Shown here: positions 51,338 to 60,407 of the stretch, in pieces
Numbering within the stretch: the stretch's first letter is position 1
How the letters are laid out: every line of letters begins with the position of its first letter
Source: Algoriphagus sp. A40
Lineage (GTDB): Bacteria > Bacteroidota > Bacteroidia > Cytophagales > Cyclobacteriaceae
DNA length: 64,000 bases
NCBI RefSeq assembly: GCF_002002735.1
Contig: NZ_MUNY01000033.1
Location: 1 to 64,000, forward strand
Reading direction: 5' to 3'
The notes under the pieces: model-generated
The model's database searches: none
What the model was told of the DNA's origin: nothing
Seen by the model: only the letters and a program-made list of their open reading frames with translations
Translations under genes and position numbers: made by a program

Positions 51338-52574
51338 TAGGGCTTCAAGGTTTTCGGGCTTGTGGCAGAAATACCTGCTGTCCGTTTCCAGGATTGCATT
51401 AATTAGGGGCGATTTTTTTTCCAGATCAAGGGCAAGCTTTTTTTCCTTAGCCATTCTGGTTGTTTTATTTTTTTCCTGTAGGACGCCTTTTGATCCTGAA
51501 ATACCACAAACTGCCAGTCAGATCCTGGTAGTGGAAGGATACCTGGATATGCAAGGCACACTAAGTGAGCTGAAAATCAGTAGAATGTCTGGACTGGACA
51601 GCAGCCAAAGCCCGAGCCCCGAGACGGCTGCTTTGATCTATCTGGAATCCAGTGTCGGAACCAAATACTATCTTGAAGAAGACTCTGAGGGGCGATACCT
51701 TTTTCAGTACAATCTAGGATTTGACGATACGTATCGGTTATTCATTGAGCTTCAGGATGGGGAACGCTATCAGTCTGCGCCGCTTACTCCGATTCAAACA
51801 CCGGAGATTATTGATGTGGGATTTCTTCGGGATGAAGAAGGTGTCGAAATCTTCCTTACTACTCAGGGGAATGAGAATGCCGATGATTTTCTATGGGGTT
51901 TTGTAGAAACCTGGGCTTACAGGCCCCGAATTGGCACTTCCTATATTTATGATGCATCCATTGGGAACGTCCGTGACAGGTTTTCGGATGAGCAGATTTC
52001 TATTTGCTACAAATCGGCCAGCAGTCCTGATATTTTGCTAGAAACCAGCTCGAGGTTTCAGGATCAGGTGGTCTTTAGGCAAACGATCACGGAAATACCC
52101 GAAAATGACGAGCGGATCATGGATCGCTACAGTATTCTGATCTCACAAATGGCCATCGACGAGGAGGCTTCCAAGTTTTGGGAAATCTTAAAGAAAAATT
52201 CCAATGACATCGGATCGATTTTCAGCCCGCTTCCTTCGCTGATCAGAGGGAATATTTCACATATTGATGACCCGGCTATTCCGGTAGTCGGACAGGTAAG
52301 CCTGGGTGTGATCAGACAAAAGCGTTTATTCGTTGACCTCCAGGATGTCACTCCCTGGAATTTTGTTGATCCTCAATTCAACGATTGTATCGTCTCCGCG
52401 GAGGCTGTTTACCAAGTGGACTATCAGCGGATTTTCGGAAGTGGGGACATCGTGCCGGTAGTACCAATTATGGAGCGCACCACCATTGTAGCCTTTTATC
52501 CGACCTACCGGCGCTGCGCGGACTGTAGCCTGTATGCATCGCCGATCTTGCCTGATTTTTGGGAGGAAGACTGA
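51330..52574 (+). CDS. DUF4249 lipoprotein, copy 3
   Basis: A third paralogue, 414 residues from ATG 51330, which overlaps the previous stop in the pattern ATGATTGA. The open frame extends back to 51138 but that part lies over copy 2 and is not like the family. Even so, the lipid Cys is at 50, so the N-terminal region before the hydrophobic run (37-49, LAILVVLFFSC) is unusually long and basic; a start nearer the signal may be used. Body motifs follow copies 1 and 2, but the end reads RCADCSLYA. It is the last gene of the cluster. Confidence 0.9.
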   Translation: MIDRASRFSGLWQKYLLSVSRIALIRGDFFSRSRASFFSLAILVVLFFSCRTPFDPEIPQTASQILVVEGYLDMQGTLSELKISRMSGLDSSQSPSPETAALIYLESSVGTKYYLEEDSEGRYLFQYNLGFDDTYRLFIELQDGERYQSAPLTPIQTPEIIDVGFLRDEEGVEIFLTTQGNENADDFLWGFVETWAYRPRIGTSYIYDASIGNVRDRFSDEQISICYKSASSPDILLETSSRFQDQVVFRQTITEIPENDERIMDRYSILISQMAIDEEASKFWEILKKNSNDIGSIFSPLPSLIRGNISHIDDPAIPVVGQVSLGVIRQKRLFVDLQDVTPWNFVDPQFNDCIVSAEAVYQVDYQRIFGSGDIVPVVPIMERTTIVAFYPTYRRCADCSLYASPILPDFWEED

Positions 52575-52748
52575 TTGAAGAAGCAGAAATGCTTGGCCTG
52601 GAAGTACTTTTCGAGTTCAAACTTGGTAAATTTTTCGATCAGTTTTCAATGTTCAGAATCTGTAAATTTCTTAAGCCTGTTCATCACCAGATTTCCTTTT
52701 TGCAAATAAAACCAGGCTAATTCTAATTGTCTTGCGGGGTTTTGGAGA
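52575..52748. other. Convergent gap with possible gene remnant
   Basis: A 174-bp gap between convergent genes, with no clear terminator. On the minus strand one frame reads protein-like on both sides of a TGA at 52646-52648: LQNPARQLELAWFYLQKGN before it and KLIEKFTKFELEKYFQAK after it. This may be the trace of a decayed small gene; chance is not excluded. Confidence 0.3.
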
Positions 52749-55454
52749 TCAATCGGGCATCCTGTATTCCAGGATTCTTTTACCGCTTACCGTCCGGATC
52801 AGGTATTGATTTTTGGTGGGTTGATGGGAAATCTCAATGATCCTTTCACTTTCCAGAGGTGTAGTTGTCAGCATATTTCCCCGCAGATCATACAAGTATC
52901 CAAACCCCTGCTCAGGGTCTGATACGGCCAAGATTTTTCTATCAGATCCAAAATCAAAATAACCAAACCATAGCTTTTCACCTGCCTGGGCTAGGGTGAA
53001 CAATTCCTTTTCCTGATCATTTAGGACAAGGGTTTTTGAGAATTGTCGGGATAAAATCACCAAGGAATGTCCGGATTGGTCAGCCAGAAGTTCGAAACTT
53101 TCATCCCGATCTGACTTTATCAACTGATTTCGGTAGGAAATTTCGCCACCAAAACCCGCATGGATCAACTCACCGGACTTAGAAATGGCTGAAATTTTCA
53201 GGCTGTTCCCGCCGCTTCCAGTTGTGATCTTTGCAGGGCTGACAAATTCATTTCCCAGTGCAAGAGGGGAGCCAGGCTGTTTTTCTCCACGTCGGTTGAA
53301 GAAATAGACTTTCCCTTTATCAGTTTGCGCCACCATAAAATCCCCTTTTCCCGGCACTCGGACATGCCTTGGAGCCAAAACTGATCTTTCTCCCAATTTC
53401 ATCGGGTTCCAGCCTTCAAGCTCTTTGCCGTTGCGATCCAAAAGCCACAAGTTGCCGGATTGGGTGGAAAGAAAGTAGCGGTAATCCCTGTTGTTTTCGT
53501 AATCAGCAAGATTCAGATGTGTTATTTTTTCATTGCCTAACGAGACAGGAAATCCCGGCAGAGAATTTCCCAAGCGGTCGATTGCATAGAGCTTTTCGGC
53601 AGTTGCAAGCAGGAGTTGGAGTTTTCCGTTTTTAAGGAAATCAATTTGAAAAGCTTCGGAGACGATCGGCCCAGAAAGCTGCTGGGTGAAGACAGTTTCT
53701 CCGGCAGAATTGATCAAATAAAGGTTGTGATCGGCATCCTGGACTACAAGGTCTTCTGTTTTGTCGTTGAAATTGAGGATGCTTTTGGGTCCAAATGTGA
53801 TTGCCTGTGGCAGGCTCACTGAATGAAACGGAGTGAGATTTAACCCGGTTTCGTCTTTGACCACCACTTTTTCACCTGAATTATAAGGGATGGTCAGCGT
53901 GGCCTCAGGGCTTCCACCGATTTGGTTGATTCGGAGACTGAGGTAAGGGAAAGCTTTGAAAAGGCTTTCGTATCTCTGCAGAAATGGACTCCAGGCTGGA
54001 TTGCTGTTTTCCTCCCACTTTTCCCAAATTTTTCCAAAGTAGAAGTTTTTGGAATACCCAGCAGCCGGATGAATGGATTTTGGTTCGATCACGGATTCTG
54101 GGGCTTTGGCCCAAGTGTTTCCCATTGCAAAATCGTCCAGGATCATTTTCATCCCCGCGGCAGAATTGGCCATAATCAGAATTTCTCCGACCAGGCTGAG
54201 GTGTGTCTGGGCAAAGCCGGGAAATTTACCGCCAAACAGGTGAGCAGGAAATTCTTCTTCAGGAAAATATAAGATTTCAGAATCGCGATAGAAATCCGAT
54301 TGGTCGGAGTCTGTCCCGTTTCTGAATTCTTTCAAAAAAGCAAAAGTTTGAGCCGGTGCCAGAGTTCTTGACAGTAAAACCTGGTTTTGAACTTCATTTC
54401 CCAGATTTTCCAATTCCAGAAAATAGAATTCCCCGGAAAAATTATCCAGAAAACCCCGGTCTGTCAACCGGGTTTGGATTTCGCCGCTGATTGTTGATTT
54501 GGGTGAAAAGGCCGCATTTTGGAGTTTTTGTGCTTCGAAGATTCCATCCAGGTTTACTTGTGTCAAAGATTGGGTCCTACTGGAAATTACCTGCTGGATT
54601 TCGGGGAAATTGGCTTGTACTGAAGGAGTGAAGTCTATGGCTTCCTTCTGAATCAACGGTCCCCGAAAAGTCACCTGACCTTCTTCAAAAATCAGATTCA
54701 TTGCCAAGATTGACTCGTTCAGAGCAAGTTCTGTTCCCAAGAGGTTGTCGCGGTTGGAGCTGACTCCCAAAAGAAGTTTTGAAATCCCCTGAGCTGAAAG
54801 GATCAATCTACCAAGTCCTGAAGTACCTTTTAATTCCTCACCCAACTTCGATGCAAGGGAGTTTTGATCCTCGCTGATATAGAGTCGAATAGCTTCCTCG
54901 ATAATAAAAGAGGAGGAGGAGACAAGCAATACATTTCCCAAAATGGTAACTGACCATTTTCTTGAGTTTTCTGCTCCAAAAAATTCTATAACATCAAGGT
55001 CACTGTATTTTCTTAACTGGACACGGATGTTTTTTGGCGCTCTGGATTTGATTTTTTCCAAAAAATCCACCGGAGAATTTGCTCCAAAATTGACAGAAAA
55101 CATCAACTCAAAACTATCTATGCCAGTGGCGTGGCAGCTAATGGTAACTTGTTTTCCCCGGACAGTCTTGGAGATTTCACCTTGAGCCCCGCTAAGGCTG
55201 TCTAAACTGAGCAGTTGGTCTTCAGTTTCTGAAAATGCAGGAAGCTGCGACAGAATACTCCAAATGGGCTGATTGACCAGTTCATTCCAGGTTTGGTCAG
55301 CCTGATCCGTTTCAAAGGCAAATACCGCATCCGACCTGACGAGTTCCAGACTGTTGATTTTCTTGGAGGAAAAGAAATTTAGGTAAACCCAATAGCCGCC
55401 CCAGGCAATCAGAATAATTGCAAAGAGTACCAAAAGACTTTTCCAGATTTTCAC
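52749..55454 (-). CDS. Membrane-anchored protein with propeller-like C-terminal half, function unknown
   Basis: A 901-residue protein. One membrane helix at about 7-27 anchors it, leaving the rest in the periplasm. Residues about 35-530 are a repeating mixed alpha/beta region (SDAVFAFETDQADQTW at the start) like DUF3352-type proteins. From about 560 on there are repeated units of the form LYxIDRxGxxLPGFP, LWLLDRNGKELEGW and VYFFNRRGEKQPGSP, typical of PQQ-like or VCBS beta-propellers. No catalytic residues were recognised. It stands alone, convergent with the DUF4249 cluster and followed upstream by mdh on the same strand. Confidence 0.75.
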   Translation of the reverse strand: MKIWKSLLVLFAIILIAWGGYWVYLNFFSSKKINSLELVRSDAVFAFETDQADQTWNELVNQPIWSILSQLPAFSETEDQLLSLDSLSGAQGEISKTVRGKQVTISCHATGIDSFELMFSVNFGANSPVDFLEKIKSRAPKNIRVQLRKYSDLDVIEFFGAENSRKWSVTILGNVLLVSSSSFIIEEAIRLYISEDQNSLASKLGEELKGTSGLGRLILSAQGISKLLLGVSSNRDNLLGTELALNESILAMNLIFEEGQVTFRGPLIQKEAIDFTPSVQANFPEIQQVISSRTQSLTQVNLDGIFEAQKLQNAAFSPKSTISGEIQTRLTDRGFLDNFSGEFYFLELENLGNEVQNQVLLSRTLAPAQTFAFLKEFRNGTDSDQSDFYRDSEILYFPEEEFPAHLFGGKFPGFAQTHLSLVGEILIMANSAAGMKMILDDFAMGNTWAKAPESVIEPKSIHPAAGYSKNFYFGKIWEKWEENSNPAWSPFLQRYESLFKAFPYLSLRINQIGGSPEATLTIPYNSGEKVVVKDETGLNLTPFHSVSLPQAITFGPKSILNFNDKTEDLVVQDADHNLYLINSAGETVFTQQLSGPIVSEAFQIDFLKNGKLQLLLATAEKLYAIDRLGNSLPGFPVSLGNEKITHLNLADYENNRDYRYFLSTQSGNLWLLDRNGKELEGWNPMKLGERSVLAPRHVRVPGKGDFMVAQTDKGKVYFFNRRGEKQPGSPLALGNEFVSPAKITTGSGGNSLKISAISKSGELIHAGFGGEISYRNQLIKSDRDESFELLADQSGHSLVILSRQFSKTLVLNDQEKELFTLAQAGEKLWFGYFDFGSDRKILAVSDPEQGFGYLYDLRGNMLTTTPLESERIIEISHQPTKNQYLIRTVSGKRILEYRMPD

Positions 55455-55494
55455 TGAGCTACGAGGGGTGATTCGATCGGCTTAATATAAAAAA

Positions 55495-55538
55495 TAGACC
55501 TAAGAAACTCCGTTTTTGTTCGGAGAATCTTAGGTCTA
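55495..55538 (-). terminator. Terminator behind mdh
   Basis: TAGACCTAAGA pairs with TCTTAGGTCTA, with an inner CTCCG/CGGAG stem. Read on the minus strand the stem is followed by TTTTTT, so it stops mdh transcripts. Confidence 0.88.
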
Positions 55539-55557
55539 GGCAATTTTTGAGATGGAA

Positions 55558-56493
55558 TTATTTAGACAGTTTGTCCAAAACGTTCATTACTTCCTTCACG
55601 TGACCACGGGAAGTTTCAAGCAAAGCTTTTTCTTCGGTGTTCAGATCGAGTTCGATCACTTTTTCCACACCGTTTTTGCCCAGGATTACAGGTACTCCCA
55701 GGTAGCAGTCGTCGATGCCATATTCTCCGTCAAGTTTGATACATACCGGGAATACTCTTCTCTGATTTTTCAATATCGCTTCTACCATTTGAGCAGCTGC
55801 AGATCCCGGTGCATACCATGCTGAAGTACCCATCAGTTTCACCAGTTCTCCACCGCCAAATTTGGTTCTTTCTATGATGGCGTCCAGCTTGTCTTTTGCC
55901 ACCAATTCCGTCACAGGAATACCTGCCACTGTGGTATAACGAGGAAGCGGAACCATGGTGTCACCGTGACCACCCATCAGGATTGCCTGAATTTCTTTTC
56001 CAGACACATTCAATTCCTCGGCAAGGAAAGCTCTATAGCGAGCGGTATCCAGGATTCCGGCCATTCCGATTACTTTGTTTCTGTTAAATCCGGAAGTGAG
56101 GTGTGCTTGGTAAGTCATGACATCCAATGGATTGGAAACCACGATAATGATTGCATTTGGAGAGTGTTTTACCACATTCTCGGTCACCGACTTCACGATA
56201 CCTGCATTTGTTTCGATCAAGTCATCGCGAGTCATCCCTGGCTTACGGGGAAGTCCGGAAGTAATGACAACTACATCTGAATTTGCAGTCTTGCTGTAGT
56301 CGTTGGTGCTGCCTACAGTGCGGCTGTCGTATTGATTGATGGGGGCTTTTTGCCAGATATCAAGGGCTTTGCCTTCGGCGATACCCTCTTTGATGTCAAT
56401 TAAAACAATTTCTTCGGCTACTTCGCGATAAGCTAAAACATCGGCACAGGTTGCACCTACGTTACCTGCACCTACTACGGTTACTTTGCTCAT
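55558..56493 (-). CDS. mdh: Malate dehydrogenase (LDH-like type)
   Basis: Oxidises malate to oxaloacetate with NAD in the TCA cycle. It has 311 residues. The nucleotide motif GAGNVG is at 8-13 and Asp33 selects NAD over NADP. Substrate residues are Arg83 and Arg89 (RKPGMTR; Arg83 marks malate rather than lactate), Asn121, Asp149, Arg152 and the catalytic His176. It is the LDH-like tetrameric form usual in Bacteroidota. It has its own terminator. Confidence 0.97.
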   Translation of the reverse strand: MSKVTVVGAGNVGATCADVLAYREVAEEIVLIDIKEGIAEGKALDIWQKAPINQYDSRTVGSTNDYSKTANSDVVVITSGLPRKPGMTRDDLIETNAGIVKSVTENVVKHSPNAIIIVVSNPLDVMTYQAHLTSGFNRNKVIGMAGILDTARYRAFLAEELNVSGKEIQAILMGGHGDTMVPLPRYTTVAGIPVTELVAKDKLDAIIERTKFGGGELVKLMGTSAWYAPGSAAAQMVEAILKNQRRVFPVCIKLDGEYGIDDCYLGVPVILGKNGVEKVIELDLNTEEKALLETSRGHVKEVMNVLDKLSK

Positions 56494-56637
56494 GATTTTA
56501 TGTGTTTATTTAATTATTACTTCCTTAAAAAGCGGCGCTAAGATATTAAACAACAACTAGGAATCGAAGCTAGGTCAAGAATAGTTTGGCCTGATTTCGT
56601 GATTTTTGATAAATGAAAAATGTCGCGGATAAGCTGC

Positions 56638-57153
56638 TTATTCAAACATCTGCCGGAGGCTGAAAAAGCCGAAAGATTCGCGGTAGGATCGGAAAAGCCG
56701 TTGGTTGTTTGCGTTGTAATATTCAGCCAATGAAGTCATCATTTTTGCTTTGATCTTGGGATTGCTGTCAAAAATCTCCTGAATGGCAAAGTGGGGAATG
56801 ACGATCAATTCTGCTTCGTCGGAATTGATCAGAGCAGTGTAGGTTCTTTTCGCATTTTCCAAAAGTGAATTTTCTCCAAAAGCTTCCCCCTTGTTCACTT
56901 CCACTATCGTCTCAAAATTATCCTTGATATCTATGGTAAGGTTTACTTTTCCGCTTTTGAGCAGGTACAAAGCCTGGCTTGGGTCTTTGCTGAAAAATAC
57001 CACCTCGTCCATAATGTACTTACGGTGATGCATGGCAGGGAGAAATCTCGCGAGTTCTTTTTGACGAAGCCGCTCAAAAAACTTGATTCCCTGCATAAAA
57101 TCAAACATTTTCAGTTGCTCCTCATCAAATGTTTTGGAAAATGGATTCAGCAT
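56638..57153 (-). CDS. Cyclic nucleotide-binding domain protein without DNA-binding domain
   Basis: A 171-residue protein consisting of one CRP-type cNMP-binding domain (about 20-140). The phosphate-binding cassette reads GEAFGENSLLENAKRTYTA, with the Glu and Arg that grip cyclic nucleotides. There is no helix-turn-helix; the C-terminal 30 residues form a helix (YYNANNQRLFRSYRESFGFF). It may regulate a partner protein or have lost its ligand. Its start is 3 bases behind the tilS stop, so both are co-transcribed. Confidence 0.9.
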   Translation of the reverse strand: MLNPFSKTFDEEQLKMFDFMQGIKFFERLRQKELARFLPAMHHRKYIMDEVVFFSKDPSQALYLLKSGKVNLTIDIKDNFETIVEVNKGEAFGENSLLENAKRTYTALINSDEAELIVIPHFAIQEIFDSNPKIKAKMMTSLAEYYNANNQRLFRSYRESFGFFSLRQMFE

Positions 57154-57156
57154 GGA

Positions 57157-58470
57157 TCAGTCTTTTTTGAAATAGAGGATACGTTGAGTAGCAGGAGTTA
57201 GCTTGGCCCAGTCGGCGATTCTCAGTCCAATTACCCAAGCGATTTCCCCACCTGAAACTAAGACTTTTACGCATTGTTTTTTAGCGAGAGGCATTTTAAT
57301 ATCTATCAAAAAGTCCGAGATTTTTTTTGTTGAATTCATCCCCAACGGCACAAATTTATCCCCCTCTTGCCAGGTCCTGATTTCAAGTGGAAATTCCAAA
57401 ATTGATGCATCCAATTGGGCATGAAGTGGATTTTTGTCCAGTTGAATTGGATATACCTGCCGGATCAGTTTATATTTTCCTTCCGGCAGTTGGAGTTCGT
57501 TGCTAGTTTCACCCAGAAAGAGTGACTCAAAACTTTCCGGCTCAGGCGCCAAAACCAATTCATTCCGATCAAAATGGATCAAATAGCCCGGACTTTTGAA
57601 AATTGTCCCAGGCTTAGGCTGCTCTAATCCTTCTGCGATGGATTGGGCCTGATCTGAATTGAAGCCGTAAGTCCTGAGCCAAAAGTATATCAAAGTGGCG
57701 GCACCGGGTTGATTTTGGATGGCTGGATAAGGCAGGAATTGATAGGGATGATCTTCCCGTATTTGTTCCGTTTTCCAATTTTCGAAAAGTCCGCCAAAAG
57801 CCCTGCCTGTATCCTTAAGCCGACTGAAACTTGTCAATAGATTTTTTCGGGCATCAGGTTCTAGGCCAAAAATTGCAGGTAGTCCGTTGATTCTAAGGTT
57901 GTTTCGCTTGTATTCGTCTTTTTCATTGGAGCTGTCTTCTCGCCAAGTCAGCTTGTTTTCCATCATGTAGGTCTGGATTTCAGCTCTTGAAAAAGTCAGC
58001 AAAGGGCGGATCAACCAACCTTTTCGCTCCGCCATTCCGTAAATACCTTCGATCCCAGTGCCGCGAAGCAAGTTGAGAAAAATTGTTTCCAACTGATCGT
58101 CTTCGTGATGGGCAAGGAGGATTCCTTGGAGTTTCCTTTCCGATCTGATTTCCTCAAAAATCCGATATCGAATTTCTCTTGCAGCCATTTGGATTGAAAT
58201 CCCTTTGGATTTTGCATAAGATCCGGTTTCAGCCAGATTCAAGTGAAAGGTGATTCCATGGCTTTCGGCCCAATTTTGGACATACTCCTGGTCACCGTCG
58301 CTTTCGTTTCCCCGTAGTTGAAAATTGATATGGACGACTTCAAAAGGAATCCCGGATTTTACCATAAGGGAAGCAAGGCACATGCTATCCATCCCGCCGC
58401 TGCAGGCCAGCAAGTAAGTCGACTTAGGATCGAAAAGTGTTTTTGTTTGGGATTGAAAAGCTTCGAGCAT
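57157..58470 (-). CDS. tilS: tRNA(Ile)-lysidine synthase
   Basis: TilS converts C34 of tRNA-Ile(CAU) to lysidine with ATP, so that it reads AUA. It has 437 residues. The PP-loop SGGMDS is at 24-29, HHEDDQLET is intact in the N-terminal domain, and the C-terminal TilS domain (RTWQEGDKFVPLGM, KKISDFLID) is present. A minus-strand TATTTTTG box lies only 4 bp before the ATG, so its mRNA could be leaderless. Confidence 0.96.
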   Translation of the reverse strand: MLEAFQSQTKTLFDPKSTYLLACSGGMDSMCLASLMVKSGIPFEVVHINFQLRGNESDGDQEYVQNWAESHGITFHLNLAETGSYAKSKGISIQMAAREIRYRIFEEIRSERKLQGILLAHHEDDQLETIFLNLLRGTGIEGIYGMAERKGWLIRPLLTFSRAEIQTYMMENKLTWREDSSNEKDEYKRNNLRINGLPAIFGLEPDARKNLLTSFSRLKDTGRAFGGLFENWKTEQIREDHPYQFLPYPAIQNQPGAATLIYFWLRTYGFNSDQAQSIAEGLEQPKPGTIFKSPGYLIHFDRNELVLAPEPESFESLFLGETSNELQLPEGKYKLIRQVYPIQLDKNPLHAQLDASILEFPLEIRTWQEGDKFVPLGMNSTKKISDFLIDIKMPLAKKQCVKVLVSGGEIAWVIGLRIADWAKLTPATQRILYFKKD

Positions 58471-58474
58471 TGGT

Positions 58475-58482
58475 CAAAAATA
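58475..58482 (-). promoter_or_regulatory. -7 box directly before tilS
   Basis: On the minus strand TATTTTTG is a full consensus match ending 4 bp before the ATG. The nearest TTG (58508-58510) lies 25 bp upstream instead of 19, so confidence is modest. Confidence 0.45.
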
Positions 58483-58580
58483 GCCTTTTCTTCGGAAATT
58501 GTGTCAGCAATGGTGCTCTTAGGTATTTGCAACTTGTGACTTAATTATAGCATGAAATGCAGCATTACCCAGCTTTCTTC

Positions 58581-58588
58581 TAATTTTG
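58581..58588 (+). promoter_or_regulatory. -7 box for the OstA-like gene
   Basis: TAATTTTG matches the consensus fully, without a TTTG at 19 bp. The predicted leader is about 11 nt. Confidence 0.5.
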
Positions 58589-58605
58589 CCGACATCTAAG
58601 GAATT

Positions 58606-60273
58606 ATGAAAATCCGCTTTCTCTACATTTTATTCTCCATTTTATTTATAGTGTCGATTTCAGGAGAAAGCCTTGGCCAAGAGACTTCCACCCTTGAAAT
58701 TAATAATGCTGATCTTTTGGAAGGAGCGAGTGGATTTGAGCGCTTACTGGGAAATGTGGAGATGAAGCATCAGAATTCTCTGATCTTTTGTGATTCGGCT
58801 TATTTTTACAGGGCGGAAAACAGGGCTCAGCTTTTTGGAAAAGTAAGAATTCAGGATGTCGAAGATCCCATCACCACGACCAGTTCATACGCCGAGTATG
58901 ATGGCAATACGAAAGTTGCCAAGCTTCGGAGAAATGTGGTTTTTACCAATCAGGAAACAACGCTTACCACGGATTACTTGGACTATAACCGTGAAATGAA
59001 TGTTGCCACTTATTTCAATGGGGGGAAAGTGGTGGATTCAACCAATGTTCTGACCAGTGAGCGTGGGTTTTATGAAATCAATCTGGAGAAGATTACTTTT
59101 AGCCAAGATGTGATTTTGGTCAATCCGGACTACACGATGAAGACCAATAATCTCATCTACCTTACAATCCCAAAAACTGCAGAAACAAAGGGATTAACTA
59201 ACATAATTTCCAAAGAAGGGTATAAGTTAGACGCGCAAAAAGGGAGCTTTTATGATACCCAACAGAAGCAATTCCGGTTTTTTGACGGAATTGTCGAAAC
59301 TGAAGAGAGTCGTGTGAAAGCCCAGGAATTGTTTTATGATGAGGTGAATGCCTATTACGAAGGAAAAGAGGACGTCCGGGTTTTGAATAAAGAGCGGCAA
59401 GTGGAGGTTTTCGGTGACAACGGAAAATACTGGGAAGAACGAAAATACAGCAAGGTGTATGGCAATGCCTTGGTCAGAAAATATTTTGAGACGGATACCC
59501 TGTTTATGACTGCCGACACGCTGATATCACATGACAGTGAGTCAGATACCGCCAAATATTTGCTTGCTTTTAAATCAATCAAATTAGTAAAAACGGATTT
59601 GGCTGGAGTTGCGGATTCCCTGGTGTACAATTACTCGGATTCATCTATCCAGCTATTTCAGGACCCGGTGATGTGGAACCATAAAAGCCAAATATCAGCC
59701 GATTCGATGGTTTTTTTCATTGCCAATGAAGAGTTGGATCGTGTATTTATGAAAGACAAAGCCTTTGCTATCATGACCGATACTTTGCTCAATTTCAATC
59801 AGATGAAGGGGCGGTCTATGACGGGTTATTTTAAGGAAGGTCAGGTCGAAAAGCTTGAAATCGACGGCAATGGGGAGTCCTTGTATTATGCCCTGGAAGC
59901 GGATACTCTCACGCAGGGGATCAACCGGATTCTAAGCGCAAATATCAAACTAACCTTTCAGGACGGTGCCATAAGAAAGGCCAATTTCGGGATCCGGCCG
60001 GACGGGAAGTTTACTCCAGTCCAAAAAATTGATGAAAAGGTCTCCAAATTGGAGGGATTTAACTGGAGAATTGAGGAAAAGCCTGACCGTGAAGCCATTG
60101 ATAGTTGGAGAAAACCAGTGGAAATAGATCCAGAAGCAGTAAATTTTTTCAACGATCCTGATATCAGACTTGAACTACCAACCGATGATCAAATTCAGGA
60201 AAAACTTAAAAAATCGGGTTTGACACCTGTAAAAAAGATGTTGACTCCTGTATTGAAGAAAGACAACCTTTAG
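58606..60273 (+). CDS. OstA-like protein (LPS transport related)
   Basis: A 555-residue exported protein with a signal peptide (about 1-24, LFSILFIVSISGESLGQ). The part from about 35 to 240 shows beta-strand repeats of the OstA/LptA fold (GFERLLGNVEMKHQNSLIFCDSAYFY, KVRIQDVEDPITTTSSYAEYDG), found in LptA and in the N-terminus of LptD, which bridge LPS across the periplasm. The rest continues with similar strands and a charged C-terminal part. It has no LptD barrel. In Bacteroidota such proteins are usual near tilS or recN-type clusters. Confidence 0.85.
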   Translation: MKIRFLYILFSILFIVSISGESLGQETSTLEINNADLLEGASGFERLLGNVEMKHQNSLIFCDSAYFYRAENRAQLFGKVRIQDVEDPITTTSSYAEYDGNTKVAKLRRNVVFTNQETTLTTDYLDYNREMNVATYFNGGKVVDSTNVLTSERGFYEINLEKITFSQDVILVNPDYTMKTNNLIYLTIPKTAETKGLTNIISKEGYKLDAQKGSFYDTQQKQFRFFDGIVETEESRVKAQELFYDEVNAYYEGKEDVRVLNKERQVEVFGDNGKYWEERKYSKVYGNALVRKYFETDTLFMTADTLISHDSESDTAKYLLAFKSIKLVKTDLAGVADSLVYNYSDSSIQLFQDPVMWNHKSQISADSMVFFIANEELDRVFMKDKAFAIMTDTLLNFNQMKGRSMTGYFKEGQVEKLEIDGNGESLYYALEADTLTQGINRILSANIKLTFQDGAIRKANFGIRPDGKFTPVQKIDEKVSKLEGFNWRIEEKPDREAIDSWRKPVEIDPEAVNFFNDPDIRLELPTDDQIQEKLKKSGLTPVKKMLTPVLKKDNL

Positions 60274-60321
60274 GGAGTTTTATTTTTTCAAAAGCTTAAC
60301 AACAATTAACCCACAATTTTA

Positions 60322-60350
60322 TTGTATAGGAAATCAAAAAAGTAATTTTG
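60322..60350 (+). promoter_or_regulatory. Promoter before the T9SS-sorted protein gene
   Basis: TTG at 60322-60324, an 18-bp spacer, and TAATTTTG at 60343-60350. The leader would be about 50 nt. Confidence 0.6.
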
Positions 60351-60407
60351 TGCGTATATTAATATCCGAAGAAACCAATTTTCAGCCTCTATTGATTAAA
60401 GTTTTAC

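Noticed and set aside
52670..52720. Terminator from AGCCTG / CAGGCT in the convergent gap
   Set aside because: The two arms are more than 30 bases apart with no T-tract.
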